The notes: generated by a model not told the origin, from the letters alone. DNA of 64,000 bases from Nodularia sp. NIES-3585 (GCF_002218065.1 NZ_BDUB01000001.1:4373118-4437117); one strand, 5' to 3'. Positions 19,122 to 29,286 are shown, numbered from the stretch's first letter. Program-made: numbers and translations.

Positions 19122-20384
19122 ATGGCTAAACCAAAAAAGCTGATGGGAGTTCAGCAAAATCGAATATCAACAGACAAAGATACCGAAGCGATACTAGAAT
19201 ATCTTTGCACAGAATCAAACAAGTTAAGTAATTGTGCTGTCTACTATGCAAGGCAAATTTATTTCAAAACTCGTAAGTTTGTAAGTAGTTTTGATTTGGT
19301 AAAAGCAGTAGGGAAAAACAAACATTTTTCTGCTTTACCTTCGGAGGTAGCTGTACAAACTTGTTTGTCTGTTGGTGAGTCTGTCAAATCTTTTTCTGAA
19401 TTAATCAAGAAAAGCGGAAAAGGGGAACTAAGCCAAAAACCTAAATTTCCGAATTATAGAAAACCTGGGTTAAACTTAATAGCTTTTCCGAAACGAGGAT
19501 TAAAACTAATAAATGGGAAAATTCGTTTTCCTTTAGGCTGGCAAATCAAAGCATGGTTTGGTATCAAAGAATTTTTTCTCCCGATGCCAAGTAATTTGTG
19601 TTTTGACTTAATCAAGGAAGTCCGTATTTTACCGAGAAACAGAGAATTGTATATTGAGTTTGTTTATGAGGGTGCCGCATCCACCGTCAGATTGGATAAA
19701 TCAAAAGTTTTGGGGATTGACCACGGAATAAACAATTGGTTGACCTGTGTTTCTAATGTTGGTACATCTTTTCTTGTTGATGGTCTACATCTCAAATCTT
19801 TGAACCAGTGGTATAACAAATCAGTCGCTAAAATCAAAGAGAATAAATCTCAAGGCTTTTGGTCTAATAGACTTGCGGCAATTACAGAAAAACGTAATAG
19901 ACAAATGCGTGATGCTGTAAACAAAGCAGCGAGAATTGTCATCAACCATTGCGTTGAGAACAATATTGGTTCAATAGTTTTTGGTTGGAATCAGGGGCAA
20001 AAAGATGGTGCTGATATGGGTAAAAATAACAATCAAAACTTTGTTCAAATCCCGACAGCAAAACTAAAAACCCGTATTGAACAACTTTGTGAACAATACG
20101 GAATAGATTTTATTGAAACCGAAGAAAGCTATACCTCCAAAACATCGTTCTTAGATAATGATGTTCTACCTACAATCGGTGCAAAACCTGAAGGGTGGAA
20201 AAGTAGTGGTATTAGAACAAATCGCGGTTTGTTTAAAACTTTAACCGGAATCAAAATAAATGCTGACTGTAATGGTGCTGCAAATATTATCCGTAAAGTA
20301 GCGATGATGGTTACATTTGATTTAACCGGAATCAGTAGAGGTTGTTTAAGTCAGCCTAAGAAAGTTCTTTTATGGACTCTTTAG
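19122..20384 (+). CDS. tnpB: TnpB-family RNA-guided nuclease of IS605-type element
   Basis: A 420-residue TnpB. RuvC-like acidic residues are seen in VLGIDHGINNW, in IDFIETEESYTS and in INADCNGAANI. The zinc-ribbon cysteines usually found before the last Asp are absent: the SYTSKTSFLDNDVLPTIG region has no CxxC pairs. The second copy shares this absence. Active TnpB proteins use an omega RNA from the element's 3' end, expected here around 20300-20430. Whether a ribbonless form still cuts DNA is unknown. Confidence 0.88.
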   Translation: MAKPKKLMGVQQNRISTDKDTEAILEYLCTESNKLSNCAVYYARQIYFKTRKFVSSFDLVKAVGKNKHFSALPSEVAVQTCLSVGESVKSFSELIKKSGKGELSQKPKFPNYRKPGLNLIAFPKRGLKLINGKIRFPLGWQIKAWFGIKEFFLPMPSNLCFDLIKEVRILPRNRELYIEFVYEGAASTVRLDKSKVLGIDHGINNWLTCVSNVGTSFLVDGLHLKSLNQWYNKSVAKIKENKSQGFWSNRLAAITEKRNRQMRDAVNKAARIVINHCVENNIGSIVFGWNQGQKDGADMGKNNNQNFVQIPTAKLKTRIEQLCEQYGIDFIETEESYTSKTSFLDNDVLPTIGAKPEGWKSSGIRTNRGLFKTLTGIKINADCNGAANIIRKVAMMVTFDLTGISRGCLSQPKKVLLWTL

Positions 20385-20587
20385 AAATCTCAGTGTCTTT
20401 AGACCTGAGAAGCTTAAGTGTCTTTGCTTCTCCGTGCTAGTCAGTGGGTGATAAGCTGTTGCCTACCGGGTATGTCCTGTGAATGATCACAACTCAAAAG
20501 CTTGTTTCTGGTCTAGAACTTATAAATACTAAATTAGTGGCTTCTGACATCTTCTATTGTGACGATTAGTAGCAAAGGTGGTAAATA

Positions 20588-21967
20588 ATGGAAATTCCCA
20601 TTGACAATCTATGGAATCAGGTGCTAGAGCGCTTACAGTTAGAATTATCCCGTCCCACCTTTGAAACTTGGATAAAAACTGCTCAGGCCGAACGATTAGA
20701 AAATAATTGCTTGGTAATTATTACTCCTAATCCTTTTGCTCGTAATTGGATACAAAAATATTACATCAACACCATTGCTAATGTAGTACAAGATATTTTG
20801 GGTCATCCGGTAGAAATTTACATTACAGTAGCTCAGGCTGATGAAGTTAGTAATTTGGAGGAACTGGAATTTACAGGGGAATTACTTAGCCAAAGCATAA
20901 CTGCCCAAAGTGCTGCTCAAACAAAGAAAACCACTACAAACTTAAATTCTAAATATGTATTTTCGCGATTTGTCGTTGGTGCTAACAATCGGATGGCTCA
21001 CGCCGCCTCTTTAGCTGTGGCAGAATCGCCAGGGAGAGAGTTTAATCCCTTATTTTTATGCGGTGGTGTCGGCTTGGGAAAAACTCATCTTATGCAAGCG
21101 ATTGGTCATTATCACTCCCGAATTTGCCCAGATTCTCAAATATTTTATGTATCTACAGAACAATTTACTAACGACTTAATTACTGCTATCCGCAATGATA
21201 GTATGCAAAGTTTCCGGGAGCATTACCGGGCGGCTGATGTGTTGTTAGTTGATGATATTCAGTTTATTGAGGGTAAGGAATATACTCAAGAAGAATTTTT
21301 TCATACTTTTAATACGTTACATGAAGCTGGCAAGCAAGTTGTGATTGCTTCCGACCGTCCACCTCACCAGATTCCTCAACTGCAAGAACGCCTGTGTTCT
21401 AGATTTTCTATGGGTTTAATTGCTGATGTGCAAACTCCAGATTTAGAAACGAGGATGGCAATTCTCCAGAAAAAGGCTGAATACGAAAATATTCCTCTGC
21501 CCAGGGATGTAATTGAATATATTGCTTCTAACTACACGAATAATATTCGCGAGTTGGAAGGAGCTTTAATTCGGGCGCTAGCTTATATTTCTATTTGGGG
21601 TTTAGCAATGACGGTGGAAAATATTACACCAGTTTTAGAAAGAGAAAGTCAGAAAGTAGCAGCTACCCCAGAGGTGATATTATCAGTTATTGGTGATAAT
21701 TTTGCTATATCTATTGAAGACCTGAAAAGTAACTCCCGGCGAAGAGAAATTAGTTGGGCGCGTCAAATAGGGATGTATCTCATGCGCCAACACACTGATT
21801 TGAGTTTACCGAGAATTGGTGAGGAGTTCGGTGGTAAAGACCATACAACGGTGATTTATAGTTGTGATAAAATTGCCCAACTGCGCGAAAGCGATCGCGG
21901 TTTAGCACAAACCCTGCGTCAATTGAGCGATCGCATCAACATGAATAGCAGACAACAGCGCAAATAA
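20588..21967 (+). CDS. dnaA: Chromosomal replication initiator DnaA
   Basis: A 459-residue DnaA with all domains. Domain I covers about residues 1-80 ([21 protein letters not shown]), followed by a short domain II. The AAA+ domain has Walker [12 protein letters not shown] near residue 160 and Walker [13 protein letters not shown]. The C-terminal DnaA-box-binding helix is [14 protein letters not shown]. It binds DnaA boxes and opens the origin. A cluster of such boxes lies between it and dnaN. The upstream region carries the IS605-type element, ending about 150 bp before the start codon. Confidence 0.98.
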   Translation: MEIPIDNLWNQVLERLQLELSRPTFETWIKTAQAERLENNCLVIITPNPFARNWIQKYYINTIANVVQDILGHPVEIYITVAQADEVSNLEELEFTGELLSQSITAQSAAQTKKTTTNLNSKYVFSRFVVGANNRMAHAASLAVAESPGREFNPLFLCGGVGLGKTHLMQAIGHYHSRICPDSQIFYVSTEQFTNDLITAIRNDSMQSFREHYRAADVLLVDDIQFIEGKEYTQEEFFHTFNTLHEAGKQVVIASDRPPHQIPQLQERLCSRFSMGLIADVQTPDLETRMAILQKKAEYENIPLPRDVIEYIASNYTNNIRELEGALIRALAYISIWGLAMTVENITPVLERESQKVAATPEVILSVIGDNFAISIEDLKSNSRRREISWARQIGMYLMRQHTDLSLPRIGEEFGGKDHTTVIYSCDKIAQLRESDRGLAQTLRQLSDRINMNSRQQRK

Positions 21968-22027
21968 ATTACTTCCGGTTTGTGGGGCTAGCTGTTGTAT
22001 GAAAATCCTCTGTCAAGCAAAAAATTG

Positions 22028-22246
22028 TTTTCCACAGCCATCACTGCCATAATTGTTTAACAGTTGACAAAGAATATTAAGGAAAGTATAAAAACTGATT
22101 AAATTTAAATTTATCTGGGGAAAACTTAGTGAAATCTCATTAATCTGTGGAAAAAGTAGGAGAGTTTTCCACAAGTTTTCCACAGACAGTCACTTGCTCA
22201 ACCATCTTTTGAACTGACTTTTGGGGAGTTTTCCACAATTTCCACA
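22028..22246. promoter_or_regulatory. DnaA-box cluster, candidate oriC
   Basis: Five exact TTTTCCACA boxes occur at 22028-22036, 22146-22154 (reverse), 22165-22173, 22176-22184 and 22229-22237, and a near match ATTTCCACA at 22238-22246. They lie in the 358-bp AT-rich gap between dnaA and dnaN, a classic bacterial origin position. Many cyanobacteria have dnaA and dnaN apart, so a linked pair with boxes is informative. They could also serve only in autoregulation. Confidence 0.75.
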
Positions 22247-22325
22247 ATTCAGATCAATATTTATGATTTGATGAGAAAATGAACAACCCACACAAACGAT
22301 TAATTGCGTCTCTACCTACTTCCTT

Positions 22326-23489
22326 ATGAAATTAGTTTGCACTCAAAGCGACCTCAGTACCAACCTCTCACTTGTCAGCCGAGCAGTACCATCACGCCCA
22401 ACTCATCCAGTTCTAGCCAATGTGCTGCTACAAGCAGATGCTCAAACTAATCAAGTGAGTTTAACCGCCTTTGATCTGAGTTTGGGTATTCGGACTAGCT
22501 TTAATGCTCAGGTATTAGAAACAGGAGCGATCGCTCTCCCAGCTAAACTACTTGTAGACATCACCTCACGTCTTCAAGAAGGAGAACTAACTCTAGACGA
22601 TCAATCAGCCCTAGAATCAGAAACAGCCACAGGGGAAGGTTTAATTGTCACCCTCACACCGAAGAGTGGACATTATCAAGTCCGAGCCATGGGCGCAGAA
22701 GAATTTCCCGAACTCCCCATAATTGAAAATACTGAACCAATTCAACTCACCACAGCCGCATTAATTGAAGGATTACGCGGTTCATTATTTGCTACCAGTG
22801 GAGATGAAACCAAGCAAGTCCTAACCGGAGTGCATTTAACAGTTAAACAAGACACCCTAGAATTTGCGGCTACAGATGGACATCGCCTCGCAGTAGTGGA
22901 AACGACTAACGAGCGTCCTTTGGGCGATAGTAATCAGCTAGAGGTGACAGTCCCAGCCAGAGCCTTACGGGAACTACAACGGATGTTAGCTCATAATGCT
23001 GCTTCCGATGAAGCGATCGCCTTATATTTAGATCAAGGTCAAGTCGTATTTGCATGGCAAAATCAACGCTTAACCAGCCGTACCTTAGATGGTCAATATC
23101 CCGCTTATCGCCAACTAATTCCCCGCCAATTTGAGCGCCAATTGACAATCGAGCGCAAACAATTGATCAGCACTTTGGAGCGCATCGCCGTCCTAGCCGA
23201 CCAAAAGAATAATATTGTCAAAGTTAGCATTAACAGCGCCGCCCAAGAAATTACCTTATCATGTGAAGCTCAAGATGTAGGTAGCGGTAGAGAGTCAATT
23301 CCTGCACAAATATCAGGTGAAGATATAGAAATTGCTTTTAATATTAAATACTTAATGGAAGGGTTAAAAGAGTTACCATCTTCAGAAATTCAAATCCACC
23401 TCAATCAAGCCCTGACCCCAGTAATTTTTACGCCCCTGGGAGGTTTAAAAATGACCTATTTAGCTATGCCCGTACAACTTAGAAGTTAG
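22326..23489 (+). CDS. dnaN: DNA polymerase III beta sliding clamp
   Basis: A 387-residue protein with the three-fold clamp architecture: MKLVCTQSDLSTNLSLVSRAV at the start, TDGHRLAVVE in the second domain, and the C-terminal LTPVIFTPLGGLKMTYLAMPVQL. The length matches the usual family size. It encircles DNA and tethers polymerase III. It starts 358 bp after dnaA on the same strand, with DnaA boxes between. It converges with the histidine kinase gene on the other strand; the two 3' ends overlap by 11 bp. Confidence 0.98.
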   Translation: MKLVCTQSDLSTNLSLVSRAVPSRPTHPVLANVLLQADAQTNQVSLTAFDLSLGIRTSFNAQVLETGAIALPAKLLVDITSRLQEGELTLDDQSALESETATGEGLIVTLTPKSGHYQVRAMGAEEFPELPIIENTEPIQLTTAALIEGLRGSLFATSGDETKQVLTGVHLTVKQDTLEFAATDGHRLAVVETTNERPLGDSNQLEVTVPARALRELQRMLAHNAASDEAIALYLDQGQVVFAWQNQRLTSRTLDGQYPAYRQLIPRQFERQLTIERKQLISTLERIAVLADQKNNIVKVSINSAAQEITLSCEAQDVGSGRESIPAQISGEDIEIAFNIKYLMEGLKELPSSEIQIHLNQALTPVIFTPLGGLKMTYLAMPVQLRS

Positions 23490-26238
23490 CCTGAAATTGA
23501 CAAATGGGGATTTCAATCCAGAATTCTGTCCCCACATTTGGTTGAGAATTACATTTAAAAATCCCGTGGTGCTTATCCACCACAATCTGGTAACTAATTG
23601 ATAACCCCAAACCAGTACCTTTTCCCACAGGCTTAGTGGTAAAAAATGGGTCAAATACTCTTTGTTGCACAGATACCGGGATTCCTTCGCCATTATCGGT
23701 AATCCGAATCACCACAGTTTTAAATTTGTGATCAAATTCGCTCACAGCAGTATGGATGGTAATTTGACCAGTATGAGGCTCTGATTGCGACTTTTTGGGA
23801 TGTTCTAAAGCATCAATGGCATTGCTTAAAACATTCATAAATACTTGATTAATTTGTCCGGCATAGCACTCTACCAGTGGCAAATCGCCGTATTCTTTAA
23901 TTATCTGAATATTAGGAACTTTCGGTAATGCTTTGAAACGATGCTGTAAAATTAGTAGAGTGCTATCAATGCCCTCGTGAATATTCACAGCTTTCATTTC
24001 TGCCTCATCCAGGCGAGAAAAATTTCGTAAAGACAAGACAATCTGACGGATGCGATCAACCCCGATTTTCATCGAAGATAAAGTTTTGGGTAAATCCTCA
24101 GTCACAAATTCCAAGTCTATCTCTTCCGCCCGATTCAGAATCTCCTGACTGGGGTGAGTGCAGTGCTGCTGATAGAGTTCTAACATACTAGCTAATTCCT
24201 CGGTGTATTTACTGAGATAAACTAAATTGCCATAGATAAAATTCACTGGGTTGTTGATTTCGTGAGCAACACCAGCAACCAATTGACCCAAACTAGACAT
24301 TTTTTCAGTCTGAATAAGTTGGGTTTGAGTTTGTTGTAAATTCCGCATAGCTTCCACTAGCTGGTCTGCCTGTTCTTGGCTCTGGTTAAGCAATTGGGCT
24401 TGTTGGAGTGCTACCCCCAGCTGCAAGGCAATTTGAGCAATGAACTGAATCTCTGAGGACTCCCAGTGGCGGGGTGCAGCGTTTTGATATGCTGCGAGCA
24501 AGCCCCAAAGTTGTTGCCCAATAAAAATTGGTGCGATCGCATAAGCTTTAGCCTGAAGTTGTTCCAAAAATGCAATATGACATTCAGCGTGGCCAACTTG
24601 ATAAATATCATCCACTGCCAAGGTTTCATTGTGACGATATCGCCCACCTTCAGTTTCTTGCAAATAGGAATCTTGCCAAACTGTATTGACATCAACGGTT
24701 ACCAGCTTCATCCAGTCCTCACCGACAAACTCAGCGATAAACTCACCACTCCAATCTGGGTGAAAGCGATAAACAGCAACACGATCTGCTTGCAGGGATT
24801 TGCAAAGTTCCTGAGTCGTCGTCTGAAAAATTGCTTTTAGGTCAAGAGATTCCCGGATTTTGGCGACAACTTCAAACAATACCCGTTGTTGTTCAGATGT
24901 CCGTTGCAGTTCCAAAGTCCGCTTTTGCACTTGATGTTCTAAGTTGGCATTGAAGGCTTGTACCTGTTGGTATAGTTCATGCTGTTGAATTGACGATGCA
25001 AAAACATTACCAATCTCTCCAGCTAATTCCATCTCCGCTAGCGTCCATGTCTGAGCTTGTGCCTTTTTAGATTCCCGCCAAACTTCAAAGGAGATGCGGG
25101 GATATACTTGTCTTTTGTCGAGATCAAATTGACCAGCCCACAGGGTTTCTGTATCTATATGGTCGCGGAAAATACTTAAGTAGCCGATTAACTGCTGACG
25201 ATATGCCAGGGGAATCATTAAGATGCTGCGAATTTTAGTTGGTTGAAAAGCAGGTTGCAAAGTTCGTAATTGGGGAATTTTATATATGTCTGAAATTCCC
25301 CAAACATCGTATTTACCAGACTTGTAATGTTCTTGCCAGACACTGTACTGCTCCATTAGTGGATAGATACTTTGTGCTGGTATGAGAGGTTGCTGTCCAC
25401 AGGTATAAACTTCAACACTTCTGCTTCCAGGCATTAAGCATTCTGTGAAGCTGGCAAGTTGGTCATTTTGGAGATTAAAAGCTTGATTTTTCAGACAAAG
25501 CCTACCACCACAACCATTAAAGGCGGCAACAGCTGCTTCTAAAGCTGGCTGGAATATAATTGTGGGTAGTGAATGCAGGAGAGTAGAAATACGGTGAATA
25601 ATCGTTTCCCGTTCGGCTTTTTCACGAGCTTGAGTCAAAAGGGTACTTTGAGCGATCGCGATCGACAGCTGATCTACCACCATCTGCACGGCTGTCAATT
25701 CACCTTCTGAAATAGCCCGTGACTCAGAATGATGAGAAGCCAATAGCCCCCAAAGTTGATCTTGATAGAAAATAGGCGCTACTAAAGAAGACTTAACCCC
25801 CATTGCCGTTAAGTATTCCACATGGCAGGGGTCTATAGGGCGATAACGGATATCCTCTGCTAAATTTTCGCCATTTTCCAACTCTTGCAGGGGACTATGA
25901 CCAATCTGTTGCGTTTCCACATTGACAACAGAACGCACTCTTGATTGAATAAACAACTCACGAGCATGGGACGGAATGTCATCAGCTGGAAAATTTAGCC
26001 CCAGCAATGACGGTAATCGGTTCTCATGAATCGATTCAGAAATAACTTGACCACTGCCATTGGGATGAAATTTGTAAATCGTTACTCGGTCAGTTCCCAG
26101 TAAAGAACAGACTTCCGCCGTTGTCGCTGTGATGATTTCTTCTAGTTCTAATGTTTGGCGGATACGATTTGTAATGCGGCACAGCAGACTTTCTTGATCA
26201 ATACTTCCCCGCAAATTTGGTTTAGCGATATGTGACAT
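23479..26238 (-). CDS. Cyanobacteriochrome/phytochrome-like sensor histidine kinase
   Basis: A 919-residue soluble kinase. GAF1 (about residues 20-190) has the phytochrome-type motif FPADDIPSHAR and a chromophore-type Cys-His, DPCHVEYLTAMGV (Cys138). The region of about 210-420 is a diverged GAF/PHY-like module. GAF2 (about 450-610) has a second Cys-His, AECHIAFLEQL (Cys553), with following sequence typical of cyanobacteriochromes. A coiled coil leads to the HisKA domain (GQLVAGVAHEINNPVNF, His about 659) and HATPase (N, G1 and G2 boxes DNGEGIP and GKGTGLGLS). It probably senses light through bilins. No cognate response regulator is adjacent. Confidence 0.88.
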   Translation of the reverse strand: MSHIAKPNLRGSIDQESLLCRITNRIRQTLELEEIITATTAEVCSLLGTDRVTIYKFHPNGSGQVISESIHENRLPSLLGLNFPADDIPSHARELFIQSRVRSVVNVETQQIGHSPLQELENGENLAEDIRYRPIDPCHVEYLTAMGVKSSLVAPIFYQDQLWGLLASHHSESRAISEGELTAVQMVVDQLSIAIAQSTLLTQAREKAERETIIHRISTLLHSLPTIIFQPALEAAVAAFNGCGGRLCLKNQAFNLQNDQLASFTECLMPGSRSVEVYTCGQQPLIPAQSIYPLMEQYSVWQEHYKSGKYDVWGISDIYKIPQLRTLQPAFQPTKIRSILMIPLAYRQQLIGYLSIFRDHIDTETLWAGQFDLDKRQVYPRISFEVWRESKKAQAQTWTLAEMELAGEIGNVFASSIQQHELYQQVQAFNANLEHQVQKRTLELQRTSEQQRVLFEVVAKIRESLDLKAIFQTTTQELCKSLQADRVAVYRFHPDWSGEFIAEFVGEDWMKLVTVDVNTVWQDSYLQETEGGRYRHNETLAVDDIYQVGHAECHIAFLEQLQAKAYAIAPIFIGQQLWGLLAAYQNAAPRHWESSEIQFIAQIALQLGVALQQAQLLNQSQEQADQLVEAMRNLQQTQTQLIQTEKMSSLGQLVAGVAHEINNPVNFIYGNLVYLSKYTEELASMLELYQQHCTHPSQEILNRAEEIDLEFVTEDLPKTLSSMKIGVDRIRQIVLSLRNFSRLDEAEMKAVNIHEGIDSTLLILQHRFKALPKVPNIQIIKEYGDLPLVECYAGQINQVFMNVLSNAIDALEHPKKSQSEPHTGQITIHTAVSEFDHKFKTVVIRITDNGEGIPVSVQQRVFDPFFTTKPVGKGTGLGLSISYQIVVDKHHGIFKCNSQPNVGTEFWIEIPICQFQANF

Positions 26239-26555
26239 TGCTTTTAATTAAAACAAAATTAATAATCAGACAAGCATAAATATAAAAATATTCTGTAATT
26301 TCTCTAATATTTTTGTCCACAGTGTAACTACGGTCAAAATATTTATCCCTAGATTTTAGCTGTTTAATAAAAAGTTACATTTGTCCATAAAAACTAAGTT
26401 ATTGCTCATCAAAAATAGTTTATTATAAACTCTTGCCTAAAATAAGAATAACACATTTAAAGCATCAGTAGATATTTCAAGTCAAAAGTAGAGATTTTCT
26501 GCTTAACCAGTCTCTACCTTTGACTCTTTATCTGTGGGTTAATCCATCAGCAAAA
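26239..26555. other. AT-rich intergenic region
   Basis: 317 bp between two leftward genes. It is AT-rich with no repeat, RNA structure or short gene that I can support. The promoter of the kinase gene should lie at its left part and a terminator for the ATPase gene may lie at its right part. Confidence 0.35.
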
Positions 26556-27743
26556 TTAAACATTTACATGATCAGTAAAGCGAATTTTCAGATAGTCTTC
26601 TTCCATCTTCGCTCCCCCTGGTTGTAGTGCTGCCAAAGCTTGAGGCAAGACTAAATTACGGCGATGATTACCAATAGTAATGTTTAATTCATCACCATTT
26701 TTACTCAGTTGAATTTTGTCTTTAGCAATCCCAGGTAAGTAAATTTCCAAACTATATTGCTTGTCTACTTGTACAACTCTAATAGTTGTTTCTTTGTAAT
26801 ATACCTGAGTGGGGTCTTCATCTTTGTAGAGAGTTTCTTTGAGACGTTCTAAAGCCGCTAAACCGCACATTTCTTCCGAAAAAAGCGGTACTTCTTTTAC
26901 AGGTAGCGGCAGAAAGTTGTCATGTATTTCTTGGCGATATTGCTCCTGGCTTTCCTTCCAACGTTGGAAAAAGGGATCTTGGACTTCTTGGGGAATGATG
27001 CGATTAGCAATCACTAAATCTGTTGCCACATTATATAAACTTAGATAAGCATGGGCGCGGAGAGATTCTTTAATCACCATTTTTTCTGGGTTAGTGACCA
27101 GACGCACTGAGGTTTGTGTATTATCACTTAATACTTTTTCCAAAGCTTCAATTTGCTCATAAAACTCATAAGGTGCATCCATCACCTCTTTATCTGGGAG
27201 AGAAAAACCGGCAATTGGTTTAAAGAAAGGTTCAACCAAAGGACGAAGTGCTACCGAGATATTTTGAAATGGCTTGTAAAAACGGCGCATATACCAGCCG
27301 CCGACTTCAGGTAAACTCAACAGGCGTAGTGCTGTGCCGGTCGGTGCTGAGTCGATAATCAAAACATCAAACTCGCCTTCGTCGTAGTGGCGTTTCATCC
27401 TGACTAAGCCGAAAATCTCATCCATACCGGGTAAGATGGCTAATTCTTCGGCTTGCACTCCTTCTAAACCCCTGGCTTGTAAAACTTGGGTGATATAACG
27501 CTTCACAGCCCCCCAATTTCCTTCTAGTTCTTGCAGCGCATCAAGTTCTGCACCCCACAAATTTGAGCGAATTTCTCGCGGTGCGTGTCCCATTTCTAAG
27601 TCGAAACTATCTGCCAAAGAGTGGGCGGGGTCTGTACTCAAAACCAGTGTGCGGTAGCCTAGTTCTGCACAACGCAGTCCAGTGGCCGCAGCAACGGAGG
27701 TTTTGCCTACGCCGCCTTTGCCTGTCATCAAAATTACGCGCAT
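26556..27743 (-). CDS. ArsA/Get3-family ATPase with C-terminal Hsp20-like domain
   Basis: A 395-residue ATPase with the ArsA/Get3 P-loop [18 protein letters not shown] at the N-terminus, [13 protein letters not shown] (switch I) and [18 protein letters not shown] (switch II). The last 80 or so residues ([18 protein letters not shown] through [14 protein letters not shown]) form an Hsp20/alpha-crystallin-like domain seen in cyanobacterial ArsA-like proteins. No arsenic genes are nearby and no CxxC zinc motif of Get3 is visible, so a chaperone or targeting role is more likely than arsenite export. Confidence 0.88.
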   Translation of the reverse strand: MRVILMTGKGGVGKTSVAAATGLRCAELGYRTLVLSTDPAHSLADSFDLEMGHAPREIRSNLWGAELDALQELEGNWGAVKRYITQVLQARGLEGVQAEELAILPGMDEIFGLVRMKRHYDEGEFDVLIIDSAPTGTALRLLSLPEVGGWYMRRFYKPFQNISVALRPLVEPFFKPIAGFSLPDKEVMDAPYEFYEQIEALEKVLSDNTQTSVRLVTNPEKMVIKESLRAHAYLSLYNVATDLVIANRIIPQEVQDPFFQRWKESQEQYRQEIHDNFLPLPVKEVPLFSEEMCGLAALERLKETLYKDEDPTQVYYKETTIRVVQVDKQYSLEIYLPGIAKDKIQLSKNGDELNITIGNHRRNLVLPQALAALQPGGAKMEEDYLKIRFTDHVNV

Positions 27744-28087
27744 GGATGATTACGTCCTGTCTCAGGATTATTTACATTTATTTACATTATCAACTGTTTG
27801 CAGAAAATAAATGTTGTTCTGGGATATCTGAACCAGAATAGTGCTTTGGTCATTAACAGGACTTACGCAAAATCATGAAAAAACGTATCGCTAAAGCGAA
27901 AGCTCCGCTAACGCGTAGCGTGCGCGTAGCGCATACCGCAAAGGACACAAAGAACACAAAGGAAAGAAGGTTTCATCAGAGTCATTGCGTAAGTCCTAAT
28001 TAAGTCAGAATATAGAGACAATTCATGTATTGTCGCGACAAGGGTTCACCAAAGACACATATTTGAATTTTTGCCGATGTCTATTAT
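27744..28087. other. Intergenic region holding a MITE
   Basis: 344 bp with no gene. Most of it is the 140-bp MITE-like element at 27858-27997. The remainder is AT-rich flanking sequence. Confidence 0.5.
27858..27997. repeat. MITE-like element, 13-bp inverted ends
   Basis: Perfect inverted ends AGGACTTACGCAA (27858-27870) and TTGCGTAAGTCCT (27985-27997). The interior has smaller palindromes (ACGCGTAGCGTGCGCGTAGC type) and no coding capacity. It shares its ends with the 58-bp unit at 12892-12949. Confidence 0.7.
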
Positions 28088-28519
28088 TTACTGACTCAGG
28101 AGTGTGACAGCTTGCTCAAGCATCATTTTTGCTTTGTGCAAGTTCAACAGCTTTTGTTGTTCATATCTGTCTGGATAGCTCACTCTCTTACCTTCTAGGG
28201 TTATCCGAATCAACGCTATCTGCTCATTTGTGGGTGAACTCATCTCGTCTATTGCGGCTGCTATATCCTGAAAACTCTTGAAACTAGGGGCTTTTAAACC
28301 TCTCCCTTCTGCCATTTGGTGTAGTGCTAATACGGTGAATGCCATTAAAGATGTGATGTAGGAAACCTTATAGCCTGGGTTTCCGGTGGGGCGGATACCG
28401 TACCTATGGCACAAGTCGCGTAATTCTTTCAGGGTTTTGATTTCCAGTTCGGAACGAGTGAACATAAAATAGAAGTGTCCATTTTTAATGGTGGATATTG
28501 GTGGTTGTACTTCCGGCAA
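28088..28519 (-). CDS. Hypothetical protein with SAP-like N-terminal motif
   Basis: A 143-residue protein not matched to a known family. Residues about 22-55 (LEIKTLKELRDLCHRYGI, then RPTGNPGYKVSYI) resemble a SAP helix-extension-helix DNA-binding motif. The remainder is helical with a long amphipathic C-terminus. The predicted start may be too early; an in-frame ATG at residue 19 (MFTRSELEIKTLKEL) precedes the SAP motif directly. Divergent from the small gene at 28593. Confidence 0.6.
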   Translation of the reverse strand: MPEVQPPISTIKNGHFYFMFTRSELEIKTLKELRDLCHRYGIRPTGNPGYKVSYITSLMAFTVLALHQMAEGRGLKAPSFKSFQDIAAAIDEMSSPTNEQIALIRITLEGKRVSYPDRYEQQKLLNLHKAKMMLEQAVTLLSQ

Positions 28520-28592
28520 GTTGTCACAACCACCAAAATAACTCTATTTCGATGTACACATAACAATCAAGTTATATTTACGTTTCTCAATA

Positions 28593-28778
28593 ATGCCCAA
28601 TCCTAAAGGTAATCCACAAAATTTTGAGCCAATTAAATCAGATAGAGAAGAACCATTAACTACAACACTTAGCTTTCGCGTCACGGAATCTATGAAGGAA
28701 GAAGTAAAGGCTAAAGATGATCCTCCAGAATTTTGTCGTCGTGCTATTCAAAAAGCGCTAGATGAAGATCAGGAATAG
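28593..28778 (+). CDS. Small hypothetical protein, ribbon-helix-helix-like
   Basis: A 61-residue hydrophilic protein. The part TTTLSFRVTESMKEEVKA followed by DDPPEFCRRAIQKAL has the strand-helix-helix pattern of CopG/Arc-type DNA-binding proteins. Start at ATG 28593 with no strong ribosome-binding site. Possibly a small regulator; no operator is identified. Confidence 0.55.
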   Translation: MPNPKGNPQNFEPIKSDREEPLTTTLSFRVTESMKEEVKAKDDPPEFCRRAIQKALDEDQE

Positions 28779-28828
28779 TGGTATTTAGTTTCGAGATTTT
28801 TGTATAAACCGCCAATGAATGGTTTTTG

Positions 28829-29230
28829 TTAAGGTACTGTTTTAGTTTGATTTGAAGGGAAAAAATGCTGTTTGATTACGTCTAGGGGTGAACAGTGCCA
28901 ATAATCGATGTGGGAAATAATCAAGTTAGCAGAGTTTAGTCCTAGTTCACTCCAGCCGGATATGGAAATGCGAGGTTTCCACGGGATGGGTGTATTCCAG
29001 CTAAGTGTCCACTCGGTTTTTATCGTGTCTCCTAAACGTTGAATATCATGTACGTCCATGTGGGGATTGATAAACCATGTCTGGATGAATTTAATCATCT
29101 GCTGATAGCGTTTAACACCACGAAATTTATTTAAGGGGTCTTGAAAATAAACGTTTTCGGCGTAAATGCTGTATGTTTGATTTTCAGGAAATCTTTGATA
29201 GTCTTCTTTGAGGATTTGAATGATATCCAT
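28829..29230 (-). CDS. DUF2358 (NTF2-like) protein
   Basis: A 133-residue protein with DUF2358 features: a start of the MDIIQILKEDYQRFPE type, YFQDPLNKFRGVKRYQQMI, and a tail with WHCSPLDVIKQHFF. This family is confined to cyanobacteria and plastid-bearing plants and adopts an NTF2-like cone fold. Function is unknown. It lies 56 bp downstream of the 192-residue gene on the same strand. Confidence 0.85.
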   Translation of the reverse strand: MDIIQILKEDYQRFPENQTYSIYAENVYFQDPLNKFRGVKRYQQMIKFIQTWFINPHMDVHDIQRLGDTIKTEWTLSWNTPIPWKPRISISGWSELGLNSANLIISHIDYWHCSPLDVIKQHFFPSNQTKTVP

Positions 29231-29286
29231 ATGTTGGTTTGGGTGAGGTATGAGAAGATATTAAAAACTACAGATAAATTGCAATT

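Larger units (their letters stand above)
18551..20430. mobile_element. IS605-type element, copy 1
   Basis: Divergent tnpA (leftward) and tnpB (rightward) with subterminal sequences shared with the second copy at about 52958-54866. The left end has GTTTCCCGCAT followed by an imperfect hairpin and GAAGACCACGG; the right end has TCTCAGTG..CCTGAGA hairpin sequence near 20391-20412. Elements of this family move as single-stranded DNA and leave no target duplication. Boundaries are estimated by comparing the two copies and are good to about 15 bp. Confidence 0.75.
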
